From Rhodococcus sp. 4CII (lineage in GTDB: Bacteria; Actinomycetota; Actinomycetes; Mycobacteriales; Mycobacteriaceae): 64,000 bases of DNA. This document shows, in pieces, positions 41,206 through 49,825 of this stretch. A program made the position numbers and the translations under genes. The stretch lies in the NCBI RefSeq assembly GCF_014256275.1, contig NZ_JACCFE010000002.1, positions 5,374,001-5,438,000 of the forward strand, given 5' to 3'. The notes beneath the pieces are model-generated. The model worked only from the letters and a program-made list of their open reading frames with translations, did no database searches and was not told the DNA's origin. Position 1 is the stretch's first letter. Every line of letters starts with the position of its first letter.

Positions 41206-41865
41206 ATGACCGTGTCGGATAGGATCGGAAATCGGACCTCCGGAGTGTTGTTTGCGCTCACCGGTGTCCTGTTCGTCGTCTACCCCGCGGTGCGCCCCTA
41301 TGCCCCGAACGGGGCCCCGGACGGCCCCGCCGAGTTCGCCTCCCCGTGGTGGCTCGTCGCGCACCTCTCCGCCGTCGGTGGGTTCATCGCGTTCGGGCTT
41401 GCGCTCGTCGCGCTCGGCAGCATCCTGAAGCGGACACCCGGCGCGCGGGCCGCGATGGTCGCTGTTGTCGCGTCGTGGGTCGGGATCGGGCTGACGCTGC
41501 CGTACTACGGGGCGGAGACGTTCGCGCTGCACGCCCTCGGCGGCAGCGGACTGGACGAGGACGCAGTCGCCACCCTCGCCGAGAGCGTGCGAATGGGCTC
41601 GGCGCAGGCGATTCTCTTCGCGGCAGGACTGCTACTTCTCGCGGTCGGCGCGGTCGCGGCAGCCGTGGCCATCGCCCGATCCGGACTGTTCGCCCGATGG
41701 ACGGGAATCCCGATGGCGCTGGGATTCGCGTTGTTCATTCCGCAGTTCTACGCCGACGCCCCACTGCGCATCGCGCATGGAATGCTCATCGGGATCGGTT
41801 GCGCGGTGGTGGCTCTCGGCGTGCTGCGGTCTCAGTCGCCGAGGTCGACGATGACCGGAGCGTGA
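41206..41865 (+). CDS. Polytopic membrane protein, unknown function
   Basis: 219 aa from ATG 41206, with GAAGGAG 6 bp upstream; the frame opens earlier, but that part overlaps the operator. Six hydrophobic segments lie at about 14-34, 55-77, 90-108, 138-162, 170-188 and 192-210. No catalytic motif is recognised. The composition (Ala/Leu/Gly) and short loops resemble DUF4386-like or other small sensor/transport membrane proteins, but I make no family call. The strong upstream palindromes suggest inducible expression. The 3' end overlaps xthA by 34 bp in convergent orientation. Confidence 0.75.
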   Translation: MTVSDRIGNRTSGVLFALTGVLFVVYPAVRPYAPNGAPDGPAEFASPWWLVAHLSAVGGFIAFGLALVALGSILKRTPGARAAMVAVVASWVGIGLTLPYYGAETFALHALGGSGLDEDAVATLAESVRMGSAQAILFAAGLLLLAVGAVAAAVAIARSGLFARWTGIPMALGFALFIPQFYADAPLRIAHGMLIGIGCAVVALGVLRSQSPRSTMTGA

Positions 41866-42644
41866 TCGCTGGCACCCTTGCCCTTGCGCTCGTTCCGGTC
41901 GATCTCGGCCTTGTCGACCCGGCCCGCGAGGGCAGGCGAGCCGAGCACGAAGTCGATGCGCATGCCCTGCTTCTTCGGGAACCGCAACTGGGTGTAATCC
42001 CAGTACGTGTAGACACCGGGACCCGGGGTGTGGGGCCGGACGACGTCGGCGAAACCCGACTCGACGAACGCGTGGAAGGCGTCCCGCTCGGCGGCGGACG
42101 TGTGGGTCTTGCCCTCGAACAGCGCGGGATCCCAGACGTCCTCGTCGGTGGGGGCTACGTTCCAGTCGCCGACCAGCGCGATCTGTGCGTCCGGGTTCTG
42201 CTCCAGCCACCCGACCGCGTCGGTGTGCAGCTTCGCGAGCCAGTCGAGCTTGTACGTGTAGTGCGGATCGGCGAGCTCGCGGCCGTTGGGAACATACAGG
42301 CTCCAGATGCGGACCCCGTTGCAGGTGGCGCCGATGGCGCGGGCTTCCTGCGCGGGCGCGACCTCCGGGTCCTTGTGGAACCCGGGCTGATCTTCGAACC
42401 CGATCTGCACATCGTCGAGGCCGACGCGGGACGCGATGGCGACACCGTTCCACTGGCTGAGTCCCACGTGCGCCACCTCGTAACCGAGTTCGCGGAAACG
42501 CTCGTACGGGAACTGCTCGTCCTTGCACTTGGTTTCCTGCATCGCGAGAACGTCGACGTCGGTCCGCTGGAGCCAGTCCAGGATCCGGTCGGTACGGGCA
42601 CGAACAGAGTTCACGTTCCAGGTTGCGATGCGCACGGCAGCCAC
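41832..42644 (-). CDS. xthA: Exodeoxyribonuclease III / AP endonuclease
   Basis: 270 aa from GTG 42644. Endonuclease/exonuclease/phosphatase fold: IATWNVNSVRAR (metal Asn), MQETKCKDEQFP (metal Glu), SLYVPNGRE, LVGDWNVAPTDEDVWD (Asp, Asn), RIDFVLGSP and GASDHAPVIVDL (catalytic His pair region). It repairs abasic sites and trims 3' ends. The position upstream of a GNAT gene and def matches Mtb Rv0427c-Rv0429c. Confidence 0.94.
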   Translation of the reverse strand: MAAVRIATWNVNSVRARTDRILDWLQRTDVDVLAMQETKCKDEQFPYERFRELGYEVAHVGLSQWNGVAIASRVGLDDVQIGFEDQPGFHKDPEVAPAQEARAIGATCNGVRIWSLYVPNGRELADPHYTYKLDWLAKLHTDAVGWLEQNPDAQIALVGDWNVAPTDEDVWDPALFEGKTHTSAAERDAFHAFVESGFADVVRPHTPGPGVYTYWDYTQLRFPKKQGMRIDFVLGSPALAGRVDKAEIDRNERKGKGASDHAPVIVDLGD

Positions 42645-42669
42645 CCTAGCGGCAGTCGCCGACAGATCC

Positions 42670-43635
42670 TCAGGCGCCGTATTCCGTGGCGTAGCGGTAC
42701 CGGTGGTGTGCGGTGAAGCCGAGGTTGCGGTACATCGCCTGCGCGCCCTCGTTCTCGACGGCCACCTGCAGGCACGCGTGGGTCGCGCCGTGCTCGCGCC
42801 CCCAGTTGATCATGTCGCCGCAGATGAGACTGCCGATCCCGTGGCGACGGTGGTCGGCAGCCACCTCGACCGCGGTGAGCCCGACCCACCGGCGCTCGTC
42901 CGGGGCGGACGTGACGGAGCCTCGTGCAACGGCGAGCAGCGTCGAATCGGCGGCACCGATCCGGCCGAACCCGAGGATGCCGCCGCGGACGGCGTCGAGC
43001 ACGTCCACCGCGAAGTCGGGCAGCGCGGACCCGCGGTAGCGGTACAGCGCGAGCCAGTCCGGATCCGGGTGATCGGCGACGGTCGTGGTGCGCGGGCCCT
43101 CGGGCAGCGCCAGGTTGTCGACGTCGGCCGCCATCACGACCACCTCGTCGCTGACGTTCCAGCCGAGCGGCACTTCGCCGAGGCGGTCGGGGATCAGCAA
43201 TCGCAACGGGCGGTCGCGCTCGGCGTACCACTCGCGGAGCCGGGCGAGGGTGCTGCCGGGGGAGGAGTCGTTCAGGCTCCCGACGGTCCCGCGATCGCCG
43301 AGCGGGGCCGCCGAGTTGGCGCGTCCGGTGAAGCCGTGACCGTACCGGGCGAGCCACCCGTCGATCCACGTGTGTTCGATCCCGGGCCAGCCGTCGGCGG
43401 AGGCCAGTTCGAGGGAACGGATCTCGCTCGCGCGTATCGGTCGCGCGGGAACGGCCTTGAGCGCAACCACCCGGTCCGGTTCGACCTCGATCAGGGAGTT
43501 GTCGGCCACGCGGACGACGACGAGCGGCTCGACGCTCTCCAGGGTCCCGATGACGTCGGTCATCGGGTGGCTGGAACCGGGTGGCAGCGCGTACCGCAGC
43601 ACCACCCGGCTTCCGAGCGGAATGTCAGTCGTCAT
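42670..43635 (-). CDS. GNAT family acetyltransferase (Rv0428c-like)
   Basis: 321 aa from ATG 43635; earlier in-frame codons lie within def. The first ~60 residues form a small beta-rich domain (SRVVLRYALPPGSSHPMTD, VVVRVADNSLIEVEPDRVV) that looks like a ribosome-maturation/RNA-barrel-type module. The C-terminal half is a GNAT domain with VEVAADHRRHGIGSLICGD (acetyl-CoA loop RRHGIG) and ACLQVAVENEGAQAMYRNLG. It overlaps the def stop by 11 bp, so it is translated with deformylase. Possible roles include acetylation of ribosomal or peptide N-termini; this is inference from context only. Confidence 0.82.
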   Translation of the reverse strand: MTTDIPLGSRVVLRYALPPGSSHPMTDVIGTLESVEPLVVVRVADNSLIEVEPDRVVALKAVPARPIRASEIRSLELASADGWPGIEHTWIDGWLARYGHGFTGRANSAAPLGDRGTVGSLNDSSPGSTLARLREWYAERDRPLRLLIPDRLGEVPLGWNVSDEVVVMAADVDNLALPEGPRTTTVADHPDPDWLALYRYRGSALPDFAVDVLDAVRGGILGFGRIGAADSTLLAVARGSVTSAPDERRWVGLTAVEVAADHRRHGIGSLICGDMINWGREHGATHACLQVAVENEGAQAMYRNLGFTAHHRYRYATEYGA

Positions 43636-44215
43636 GCCCGAACGGGTCTTCGACCGTGCCCGGCACCCAGCTGAGACCGGGAACGCCCCAGCCGGCACGT
43701 TTGATGGTCTTCTTGGCGGCGCGGGCATTGCGGCCGATCAGCATGTCGACGTAGAGGAAACCGTCGAGGTGACCGACCTCGTGCTGCAGCATGCGCGCGA
43801 AGAAGCCGTGTCCCTCGACCTCGACGGCGTTGCCGTCGGCGTCGGTGCCGGTGACCTTCGCCCACTCGGCGCGTCCGGTGGGGAACTGCTCGCCCGGCAC
43901 GGACAGGCAGCCCTCGACGTCGTCGTCCGGGTCCGGCATGGTCTCCGGCCGTTCCGACGTCTCGAGGACCGGGTTGACGACGCATCCCCGGCGGCGCAGC
44001 GCCTTGCCGTTCCCGTCGACGTCCGGGCAGTCGTAGACGAACAACCGCAGCGGTATTCCGACCTGGTTCGCGGCGAGACCGACGCCGTTGGCGGCATCCA
44101 TCGTGTCGTACATGTCCGCTATAAGTTCAGAGAGTTCTGCCGGCGACTCGGTCACCGTCTCGGTCGGTTCGTGCAATACCGGGTCGCCCACGATCCGGAT
44201 GGGGAGGATGGCCAT
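43625..44215 (-). CDS. def: Peptide deformylase
   Basis: 196 aa from ATG 44215 (MAILPIRIVGDPVL), chosen over upstream codons because this is the standard start. The three motifs are present: GVGLAANQ, EGCLSVP (Cys metal ligand) and QHEVGHLDG (HExxH). A longer loop between motif 1 and 2 (DCPDVDGNGKALRRRG) is typical of actinobacterial type I deformylases. It removes the formyl group from nascent proteins. Divergent from the DUF3263 gene with 178 bp between. Confidence 0.96.
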   Translation of the reverse strand: MAILPIRIVGDPVLHEPTETVTESPAELSELIADMYDTMDAANGVGLAANQVGIPLRLFVYDCPDVDGNGKALRRRGCVVNPVLETSERPETMPDPDDDVEGCLSVPGEQFPTGRAEWAKVTGTDADGNAVEVEGHGFFARMLQHEVGHLDGFLYVDMLIGRNARAAKKTIKRAGWGVPGLSWVPGTVEDPFGHDD

Positions 44216-44393
44216 GGTCGTCAAGGATAGTGCGGCGCGCCTCAGCCGTTCGCACTGCCCACAGCCTTCGGCGTGGTTGAATAGGCGCTGAAGTACAGCT
44301 GTGTAATTCGTTGCTCGGTCGGCCACGCGATCGAGGAGCCGGGGGAACGTGGTTTCGCTGAGGTCGAGCGAGAGCTAGTAGTCGAGGAGTGAG

Positions 44394-44747
44394 ATGGACG
44401 GCGCAACAGCGCGTAGTCGGAACCAGTCCGAACGCACCGACAGCGACAACTCCGTAGTGGTCGACGACGTAGTGGTCGACGACGTCGGATCCGACGGCCT
44501 CTCGCGTCGGGAGCACGACATCCTGTCCTTCGAGCGCCAGTGGTGGAAGTACGCCGGCGCGAAGGAAGAAGCGATCAAAGAACTGTTCGACATGTCCGCC
44601 ACCAGGTACTACCAGGTTCTCAACGCGCTGGTGGACCGGCCGGAAGCGCTCGCGGCCGACCCGATGCTCGTGAAGCGGCTGCGACGGCTGCGCGCGAGCA
44701 GGCAGAAGGCCCGCGCCGCCCGTCGCCTCGGGTTCGACGTCACCTAG
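44394..44747 (+). CDS. DUF3263 protein (Rv0430-like)
   Basis: 117 aa from ATG 44394. The core (about 35-100) is LSRREHDILSFERQWWKYAG, AKEEAIKELFDMSATRYYQV and LVKRLRRLRASRQKARAARR: a helix-turn-helix-like shape followed by a basic tail, consistent with nucleic-acid binding. The N-terminal 30 residues are acidic and contain VVVDD twice, encoded by a perfect 15-bp tandem repeat. No function is established for the family. It precedes the LytR_C gene by 25 bp, as in Mtb. Confidence 0.85.
   Translation: MDGATARSRNQSERTDSDNSVVVDDVVVDDVGSDGLSRREHDILSFERQWWKYAGAKEEAIKELFDMSATRYYQVLNALVDRPEALAADPMLVKRLRRLRASRQKARAARRLGFDVT
44454..44483 (+). repeat. Perfect 15-bp tandem repeat inside the DUF3263 gene
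   Basis: GTAGTGGTCGACGAC occurs twice in succession and encodes VVVDD twice. The unit is a multiple of three, so copy-number change would keep the frame and alter only the acidic N-terminal stretch. GTCGAC makes each unit partly palindromic. Confidence 0.9.
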
Positions 44748-44772
44748 CCGGCCGGTGGCTAAGGTCGACACC

Positions 44773-45318
44773 GTGAGTACTCCGAAACCCGAATCGTCCG
44801 GCCCGCCGTTACGAGCCCTCGCGATGGTGCTGATCGCCCTCGCGATCCTCTTCGCGGGTCTCGGGTTCGCCTCCCTCGGGGGCTCGGATTCGGAAGAGAC
44901 CGCAACCACGGCCACCACCACGGCAGCGGTCACGACCACCGCCGCTGCCCGCACGACGACAGCGGCCGCGGGAGCCACCTCGGCGTCCACGACAAGCACG
45001 ACGTCCGGCGCGTCGAGCACCTCGAAGTCCGCGGATGCGGCGTCGGTCCCGGTGCGGGTGCTCAACAACAGCAACGTCACGGGTCTGGCCAGTCAGACGG
45101 CCACCAAACTGATGTCCTCGGGGTGGACGGTGTCGGAAACCGGCAACTACAGCGACGGCACCATCTCCGAAACCACCGTGTACTACGGGACTTCCGCCGC
45201 CGAAAAGGAGGCAGCCACCGAGATCGCCGCGCAACTCGGGGTGTCCGCGCAGCCCCGGTTCCCGGGTATCGCGAACTCGTCCGCCGGGGTGATCGTCATC
45301 GTCACCTCGGCCCAATAG
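44773..45318 (+). CDS. Membrane-anchored LytR_C domain protein (Rv0431-like)
   Basis: 181 aa from GTG 44773 (MSTPKPESSGPPLRAL); GTG 44755 is in frame, but the later start matches the family's short N-terminus. One transmembrane helix (about 16-38) is followed by a long Thr/Ala/Ser-rich linker (about 45-95, likely extracytoplasmic and possibly glycosylated). The LytR_C domain (VPVRVLNNSNVTGLASQTA, GWTVSETGNYSDG, TTVYYGTSAAEK) follows. The domain accompanies LytR-Cps2A-Psr ligases in wall polymer attachment, but the catalytic domain is absent here. Related Mtb proteins are proposed in vesicle regulation, known to me only for Rv0431. Confidence 0.85.
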   Translation: MSTPKPESSGPPLRALAMVLIALAILFAGLGFASLGGSDSEETATTATTTAAVTTTAAARTTTAAAGATSASTTSTTSGASSTSKSADAASVPVRVLNNSNVTGLASQTATKLMSSGWTVSETGNYSDGTISETTVYYGTSAAEKEAATEIAAQLGVSAQPRFPGIANSSAGVIVIVTSAQ

Positions 45319-45391
45319 ACCGGACGGTCGGTGCACCGTCGCCGCGGTTATGATCAGATGCACTTCCTCGCCACCTCAAAGGAGCGGTTTG

Positions 45392-46093
45392 ATGGCCTCG
45401 AGTTCTACCCGTCGGATGTCATGGCGCATTGTCACCCCGGTGGTTGCCATTGCAGCACTGGGACTGACCGCCTGCAGTAACAACGAGGGGCCGACCGACG
45501 TTCCCGGCACCACTCCTCCCGTGTGGACCGGTGCCGCCGATCCCAGTGCCGCAGGTGTTCCCGGCGACGCCGAGAGCGGCTCGGGTCAGTCCGCCGAGAG
45601 CGGCGCGGTGAGCGCGACGTTGAAGAATGCCGAAGGCCAGGACGTGGGCACCGCCACGTTCAAGCAGGCCGGCAGCCACGTCGAGGTCACCGTCTCCGTC
45701 AAGGATCAGACGCCCGGATTCCACGGGTTCCACGTACATTCCGTCGGCAAGTGTGAGACGAACTCCGTCGCACCGACCGGGGGTGCGCCCGGAAACTTCC
45801 TGTCCGCAGGCGGCCACTTCCAGGCCTCGGGCCACTCGGGACACCCCGCGAGCGGCGACCTCACGTCGCTGCAGGTGCTGGAGGACGGTACAGCCGAATT
45901 GGTCACCAGCACCGACGCCTTCACGGTCGAGGACCTGAAGAACGGCGACAGCGGCACCGCGATCATGATCCACTCGGGTCCCGACAACTTCGCCAACATC
46001 CCCACCCGGTACGCACCCGCGCCCGATCAGGAAACCCTGAATACCGGGGACGCAGGCTCCCGCGTGGCCTGCGGTGTCATCGGCGCCAGCTGA
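45392..46093 (+). CDS. sodC: Cu/Zn-type superoxide dismutase, lipoprotein
   Basis: 233 aa from ATG 45392, with AAAGGAG upstream. The lipobox LGLTAC (Cys28) places it on the outer face of the membrane. A Pro/Gly/Ser linker (about 30-75) precedes the SOD domain: GFHGFHVHSVGKC (copper His pair), SAGGHFQASGHSGHPASGDL (bridging and further ligands), IMIHSGPDNFANIP and GSRVACGVI, whose Cys pairs with KCETN. Some mycobacterial SodC proteins lack the zinc ligands. Here the GHSGHPASGD segment keeps His and Asp, so zinc binding is uncertain. It detoxifies external superoxide. A hairpin terminator follows. Confidence 0.93.
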   Translation: MASSSTRRMSWRIVTPVVAIAALGLTACSNNEGPTDVPGTTPPVWTGAADPSAAGVPGDAESGSGQSAESGAVSATLKNAEGQDVGTATFKQAGSHVEVTVSVKDQTPGFHGFHVHSVGKCETNSVAPTGGAPGNFLSAGGHFQASGHSGHPASGDLTSLQVLEDGTAELVTSTDAFTVEDLKNGDSGTAIMIHSGPDNFANIPTRYAPAPDQETLNTGDAGSRVACGVIGAS

Positions 46094-46100
46094 GTCGCGT

Positions 46101-46126
46101 GACATCCCGGCTGCGGCCGGGATGTC
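46101..46126 (+). terminator. Perfect 11-bp hairpin after sodC
   Basis: GACATCCCGGC and GCCGGGATGTC pair exactly around a TGCG loop, starting 8 bp after the sodC stop. No T-run follows. Confidence 0.75.
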
Positions 46127-46168
46127 GGCGCGCTGCCGCACACTCCGGCCTGTGGTTGGATCGGAACC

Positions 46169-47293
46169 GTGGTAGTTCCATTTCCCGGTTCGCCGCGGCC
46201 GACGCTGGGTGTCGAGTGGGAGATCGCGCTGGTCGACAGGGTCACGCGGGATCTCTCCAACACGGCCGCGGAGGTGTTCGACGCGGTCGCGAACCTCGCG
46301 GGCCCGGAGGATCCCCGGATCACCAAGGAGTTGCTGCGCAACACCGTCGAACTCGTCACCGGCATCCATTCCACCGTCGGTGAGGCGATGGACGACCTCG
46401 GCGAATCGCTCGACCTGTTGCGTCGTGCGGCGAATCCGCTCGGGGTCGATCTCATCTGTGCGGGAACGCACCCGTTTGCGCAGTGGTCCACGCAATTGGT
46501 CACGCGCACACCGGATTACGACGAGCTGATCGAGCGCACGCAGTGGTGGGGCCGGCAGATGCTGATCTGGGGTGTGCACGTTCACGTCGGTGTGTCTTCG
46601 CCGCAGAAGGTGTTTCCGATCCTCAACGCCCTGCTGCAGCGGTATCCCCATCTGCTCGCGTTGTCCGCGTCGTCGCCGATGTGGGCCGGGGTCAACACAG
46701 GGTATGCGAGTAATCGCGCACTGATGTTCCAGCAGCTCCCCACCGCGGGGCTGCCGTACCAGTTCGCGAACTGGGCGCAGTACGAAGATTTCATCAGCGA
46801 CCAGATGAAGACCGGCGTGATCACCAAGATCGGCGGAATGCACTGGGACATCCGGCCGGCGCCGCGGTGGGGCACCATCGAGGTCCGCGTCTTCGATGGC
46901 ATCTCCACCCGCGCCGAGCTCAGTTCCCTCGTCGCGCTCGTGCACTGCCTGATCGTCGACCTGGATCGCCGGTTCGAGGCGGGCGAGAACCTGCCCAACC
47001 TGCAGCCGTGGCACGTGAAGGAGAACAAGTGGCGGGCGGCGCGGTACGGACTCGACGCCGAGATCATCCTCGACGAGGACAGTAACGAACGGCTCGTCAC
47101 CGACGACCTGAACGACCTGCTCGAGCGGCTGGCGCCCACCGCGGTGCGTCTCGGCTGTGCGGACGAATTGGCCGCCGTGGCCGAGATACCCCGCCGGGGA
47201 GCCTCCTACCAGCGGCAACGTCAGGTCGCGGAAGCGACCGGGGGAGACCTGGTGGCCGTGGTCGATGCGCTGGTGAAGGAACTCGGGACCTGA
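46169..47293 (+). CDS. Carboxylate-amine ligase, YbdK / glutamate-cysteine ligase 2 family
   Basis: 374 aa from GTG 46169. The GCS2 fold is recognised by PTLGVEWEIALVD (metal Glu), LLRNTVELVTGIHST, CAGTHPFAQW, GVHVHVGVSS, MHWDIRPAPRWGTIEVRVFD and WHVKENKWRAARYG. The family ligates glutamate to cysteine or other amines using ATP. This organism type makes mycothiol and ergothioneine rather than glutathione, so the physiological amine is uncertain. Location next to sodC equals Rv0432-Rv0433. It is not EgtA as far as I can judge from motifs and context. Confidence 0.88.
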   Translation: MVVPFPGSPRPTLGVEWEIALVDRVTRDLSNTAAEVFDAVANLAGPEDPRITKELLRNTVELVTGIHSTVGEAMDDLGESLDLLRRAANPLGVDLICAGTHPFAQWSTQLVTRTPDYDELIERTQWWGRQMLIWGVHVHVGVSSPQKVFPILNALLQRYPHLLALSASSPMWAGVNTGYASNRALMFQQLPTAGLPYQFANWAQYEDFISDQMKTGVITKIGGMHWDIRPAPRWGTIEVRVFDGISTRAELSSLVALVHCLIVDLDRRFEAGENLPNLQPWHVKENKWRAARYGLDAEIILDEDSNERLVTDDLNDLLERLAPTAVRLGCADELAAVAEIPRRGASYQRQRQVAEATGGDLVAVVDALVKELGT

Positions 47294-47354
47294 AAGACGG
47301 TCTCGGGCAGGACACTCGTCCACTTCCCGTTCATGTGTTGTTTACACTTGGCGG

Positions 47355-48692
47355 GTGTCGATCGACGATGTTGCCGTTCTACGGCCGGGTGGGTCCGTCG
47401 ATCGTTCCCGCATGTTCGTCGCCGGCGGGGCGCTCGGTGTGGCGATCCTGCTGGTGGTGGTCCAGTGCGTGGCGTCCACTCAGGGGTTCCAAGGCCCCCT
47501 CGAAAGCCTGTTCCACGACTACGTTCTGACTCCCAAATCGGCGTCCGTTCCGTGGGCGGGCCTTGCACTCGCGATGGTCGGGCTGACCAACCGGCAACGC
47601 GTCGTCGCACTGTCCACGGCAGCGGGCATCGATGTGACGGTTGCCGCGGTCCGCTACCTGTCGGGTGGCCAGCTGACCGTCGGAAACGGCGCGACGTGGG
47701 TACTCACCGCGGTGGGCGTCTATGCGTCGGTGTGCTGGACCGGTGACCAGCGGCGCAGCGGCCTCAAGGGGGTCGGTCTCGGTGCCCTGCTGATCCTGGC
47801 CACGAAGTTCGGCGACGCCTGGCTGCAGGTCACCATCATGGCCGGGCCGATGGTTCTCGACGACTTCGCCCAATTGGCCGATCACGCGCTGGGAAGCCCG
47901 TCGTGGCACATGGGTCAGTTCGTCGACGCACTCGGTCCGGTCGGTTACGGCATCCTGCACTGGGTCTACATCGAACTGCCGGTCGCGGCGATCGCGGTGG
48001 CCGTCTACCAATTGCGGAACGGCTGGCCGTCGCACTATCTGGTGCGCACGTTCCTGGTGATCGGGCTGATCGGTCCCGTCTTCTACGTGCTCTTCCCGGT
48101 GGTCGGTCCGATCTTCGCGTACGGCACCGAGGGGCAGGGGTTCCAGGTCAGCGACTACTGGCCCAACCTCGTCCCGGCGCCCGACTTCGCGCCCGAACCG
48201 AGGCCCTTCGATTCGACGACCCCACGCAACTGCATGCCGAGCCTGCACACGGCGTGGGCCCTGGCACTGTTCATCCACTCCCGGCACGGTGCCTGGTGGC
48301 TGCGCCTCGGCGGCACGTTCTGGCTGGTGTGCACACTGACCGCCACCCTCGGGTTCGGCTACCACTACGGGGTCGACCTGGTTGCCGGCGCCGTCCTGTG
48401 CCTGACCATCGAATCGGCGCTTCGTGACCCCGAACGGGGATGGGGCTGGTTCCGGGTCCGCCTCGTCGGAGGCGGCGCGCTCGTGCTGGCCACACTGCTG
48501 CTCAGCTACCGCTATCTGGCGGTTCCCATGGGCCGATTCCCCGAACTGTCCGGACCACTGGTGCTCGGTGCGCTCGCCGCGATGAGCCTCGGGTTCTACG
48601 CGACGTTCTTCGCCGCACCCGACAGCGCACTCGCCCGCTGGGGCACCGGCAAGACCGTGGTCACGGACCCTCTGGCGGCTCCAACTCATTGA
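47355..48692 (+). CDS. PAP2-superfamily membrane protein
   Basis: 445 aa from GTG 47355. It is a multi-spanning membrane protein (about 11 hydrophobic segments) with the lipid phosphatase signature split as RNCMPSLHTAWAL (PSxH) and GYHYGVDLVAGA (catalytic His with Asp). The RxxxxCxPSLH form is like inositolphosphotransferase/AUR1-type enzymes (PAP2_3), so it may transfer inositol- or phospho-groups in envelope lipid synthesis. An external loop (about 255-290) is Pro-rich. The last 32 bp overlap mnhG on the other strand. Confidence 0.82.
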   Translation: MSIDDVAVLRPGGSVDRSRMFVAGGALGVAILLVVVQCVASTQGFQGPLESLFHDYVLTPKSASVPWAGLALAMVGLTNRQRVVALSTAAGIDVTVAAVRYLSGGQLTVGNGATWVLTAVGVYASVCWTGDQRRSGLKGVGLGALLILATKFGDAWLQVTIMAGPMVLDDFAQLADHALGSPSWHMGQFVDALGPVGYGILHWVYIELPVAAIAVAVYQLRNGWPSHYLVRTFLVIGLIGPVFYVLFPVVGPIFAYGTEGQGFQVSDYWPNLVPAPDFAPEPRPFDSTTPRNCMPSLHTAWALALFIHSRHGAWWLRLGGTFWLVCTLTATLGFGYHYGVDLVAGAVLCLTIESALRDPERGWGWFRVRLVGGGALVLATLLLSYRYLAVPMGRFPELSGPLVLGALAAMSLGFYATFFAAPDSALARWGTGKTVVTDPLAAPTH

Positions 48693-48999
48693 TCATCAGC
48701 AGCCCGTCCTGGTCACGCTGCTCGCGGTAGGCCACCCGGCCCACGCTGTGCGCGATGACCGGCGCGGTGAACAGGGTGAAGATGCCGACGAGGATCAGCA
48801 TCCAGATGTCGACGTTGCCGCGCAGTTCGAGGACGGCGCCGGCGAGCACCATGATCAGCCCGACCACTTGTGGTTTGGTGGCGGCATGCATCCGGCGCAG
48901 GGTGTCCGGGAAGCGGACGATGGCGATGGCGGCCGTCAAGGCCAGCAGCGAGCCGCAGAGAATGAGCGCGGCCCCGACGACGTCCAGGACGGTGCTCAC
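48661..48999 (-). CDS. mnhG: Na+/H+ antiporter subunit G
   Basis: 112 aa from GTG 48999. Three hydrophobic helices and the family stretch VRFPDTLRRMHAATKPQVVG. Last gene of the Mrp/Mnh operon. Its start overlaps the mnhF stop by 4 bp. It is a small membrane subunit needed for assembly of the hetero-oligomeric cation/proton antiporter. The stop lies inside the convergent PAP2 gene. Confidence 0.92.
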   Translation of the reverse strand: MSTVLDVVGAALILCGSLLALTAAIAIVRFPDTLRRMHAATKPQVVGLIMVLAGAVLELRGNVDIWMLILVGIFTLFTAPVIAHSVGRVAYREQRDQDGLLMINELEPPEGP

Positions 49000-49256
49000 G
49001 ACTTGTCACTCACCCGGAATCGGGCCACCGACACCGAACCGATGAACCCGACCAGTGACAACGCGACGATGGCGGGCACGATCGTCGTGTCGCCGGTGTA
49101 CGCGGCCCACACGGCGAGCCCACACATTGCGAGGGCGATCAGGGTGTCCAGGGCGACGAGACGGTCCAGCGAGTTGGGGCCGTCGAGTAGCCGAAATGTC
49201 GTGAGGACTCCGGCGACGACGAGGATGATCCCGGATATGACCGAGACGACTGTCAT
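48996..49256 (-). CDS. mnhF: Na+/H+ antiporter subunit F
   Basis: 86 aa from ATG 49256, overlapping the mnhE stop by 4 bp. Three transmembrane helices with FRLLDGPNSLDRLVALDTL, the hallmark of MnhF/MrpF, then VALSLVGFIGSVSVARF. It is a small structural subunit of the Mrp antiporter complex. Confidence 0.92.
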   Translation of the reverse strand: MTVVSVISGIILVVAGVLTTFRLLDGPNSLDRLVALDTLIALAMCGLAVWAAYTGDTTIVPAIVALSLVGFIGSVSVARFRVSDKS

Positions 49257-49825
49257 GAGCTGCCCTCCTGAGCGGGGTCGTCGTACTGCTGGTCGCGGTT
49301 GTGCCAGGGGCTGGGTTTCCAGTCGGAGTCGCGCTCGAACGCCGCGATGAACAACCGTTCCAGCTGTGCGACCGTGCGATAGAACTGGCTGACCGCCTTC
49401 TGTGAGCCCATGTCCAGCACGTGGACGTAGACGATCCGCCGCACCTGGTCGATCTCCAGCACCATGGTGCCCGGAATGAGATTCAGGACGTCGATGCACA
49501 GGGTCAGCACCAGATCGGACTTGATTCCCAGCTGATAGCGCAGGACGCCGGTGACGGGCGGCGGACCGGGCCGGAGCGCGAGCCACGCAATCTGCAGGCT
49601 CGACTGGAGCGAGTAGTACACGAACATCACGGCCAGTCGCAGGAGCGGAAGGAAGTGCACCCGACCTTCGACGGGCACCCGCGGCAGCGGCATGAGCACC
49701 ATGATCACCGCGCCGACGGCGAGACCGCCGAGAATATTGCCCCAGCTGACGTTGCCCCACAGCAGGATCCACACCGCCATCAGCCACAGCAACGCGCCGA
49801 ACTGGAGAAGTCTCTCGCGTTTCAT
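49253..49825 (-). CDS. mnhE: Na+/H+ antiporter subunit E
   Basis: 190 aa from ATG 49825. Two to three N-terminal helices, then the conserved cytoplasmic part with LALRPGPPPVTGVLRYQLG, NLIPGTMVLEID and VYVHVLDM. It has a hydrophilic tail of about 25 residues (DSDWKPSPWHNRDQQYDD). It overlaps mnhD and mnhF by 4 bp each. Confidence 0.92.
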   Translation of the reverse strand: MKRERLLQFGALLWLMAVWILLWGNVSWGNILGGLAVGAVIMVLMPLPRVPVEGRVHFLPLLRLAVMFVYYSLQSSLQIAWLALRPGPPPVTGVLRYQLGIKSDLVLTLCIDVLNLIPGTMVLEIDQVRRIVYVHVLDMGSQKAVSQFYRTVAQLERLFIAAFERDSDWKPSPWHNRDQQYDDPAQEGSS

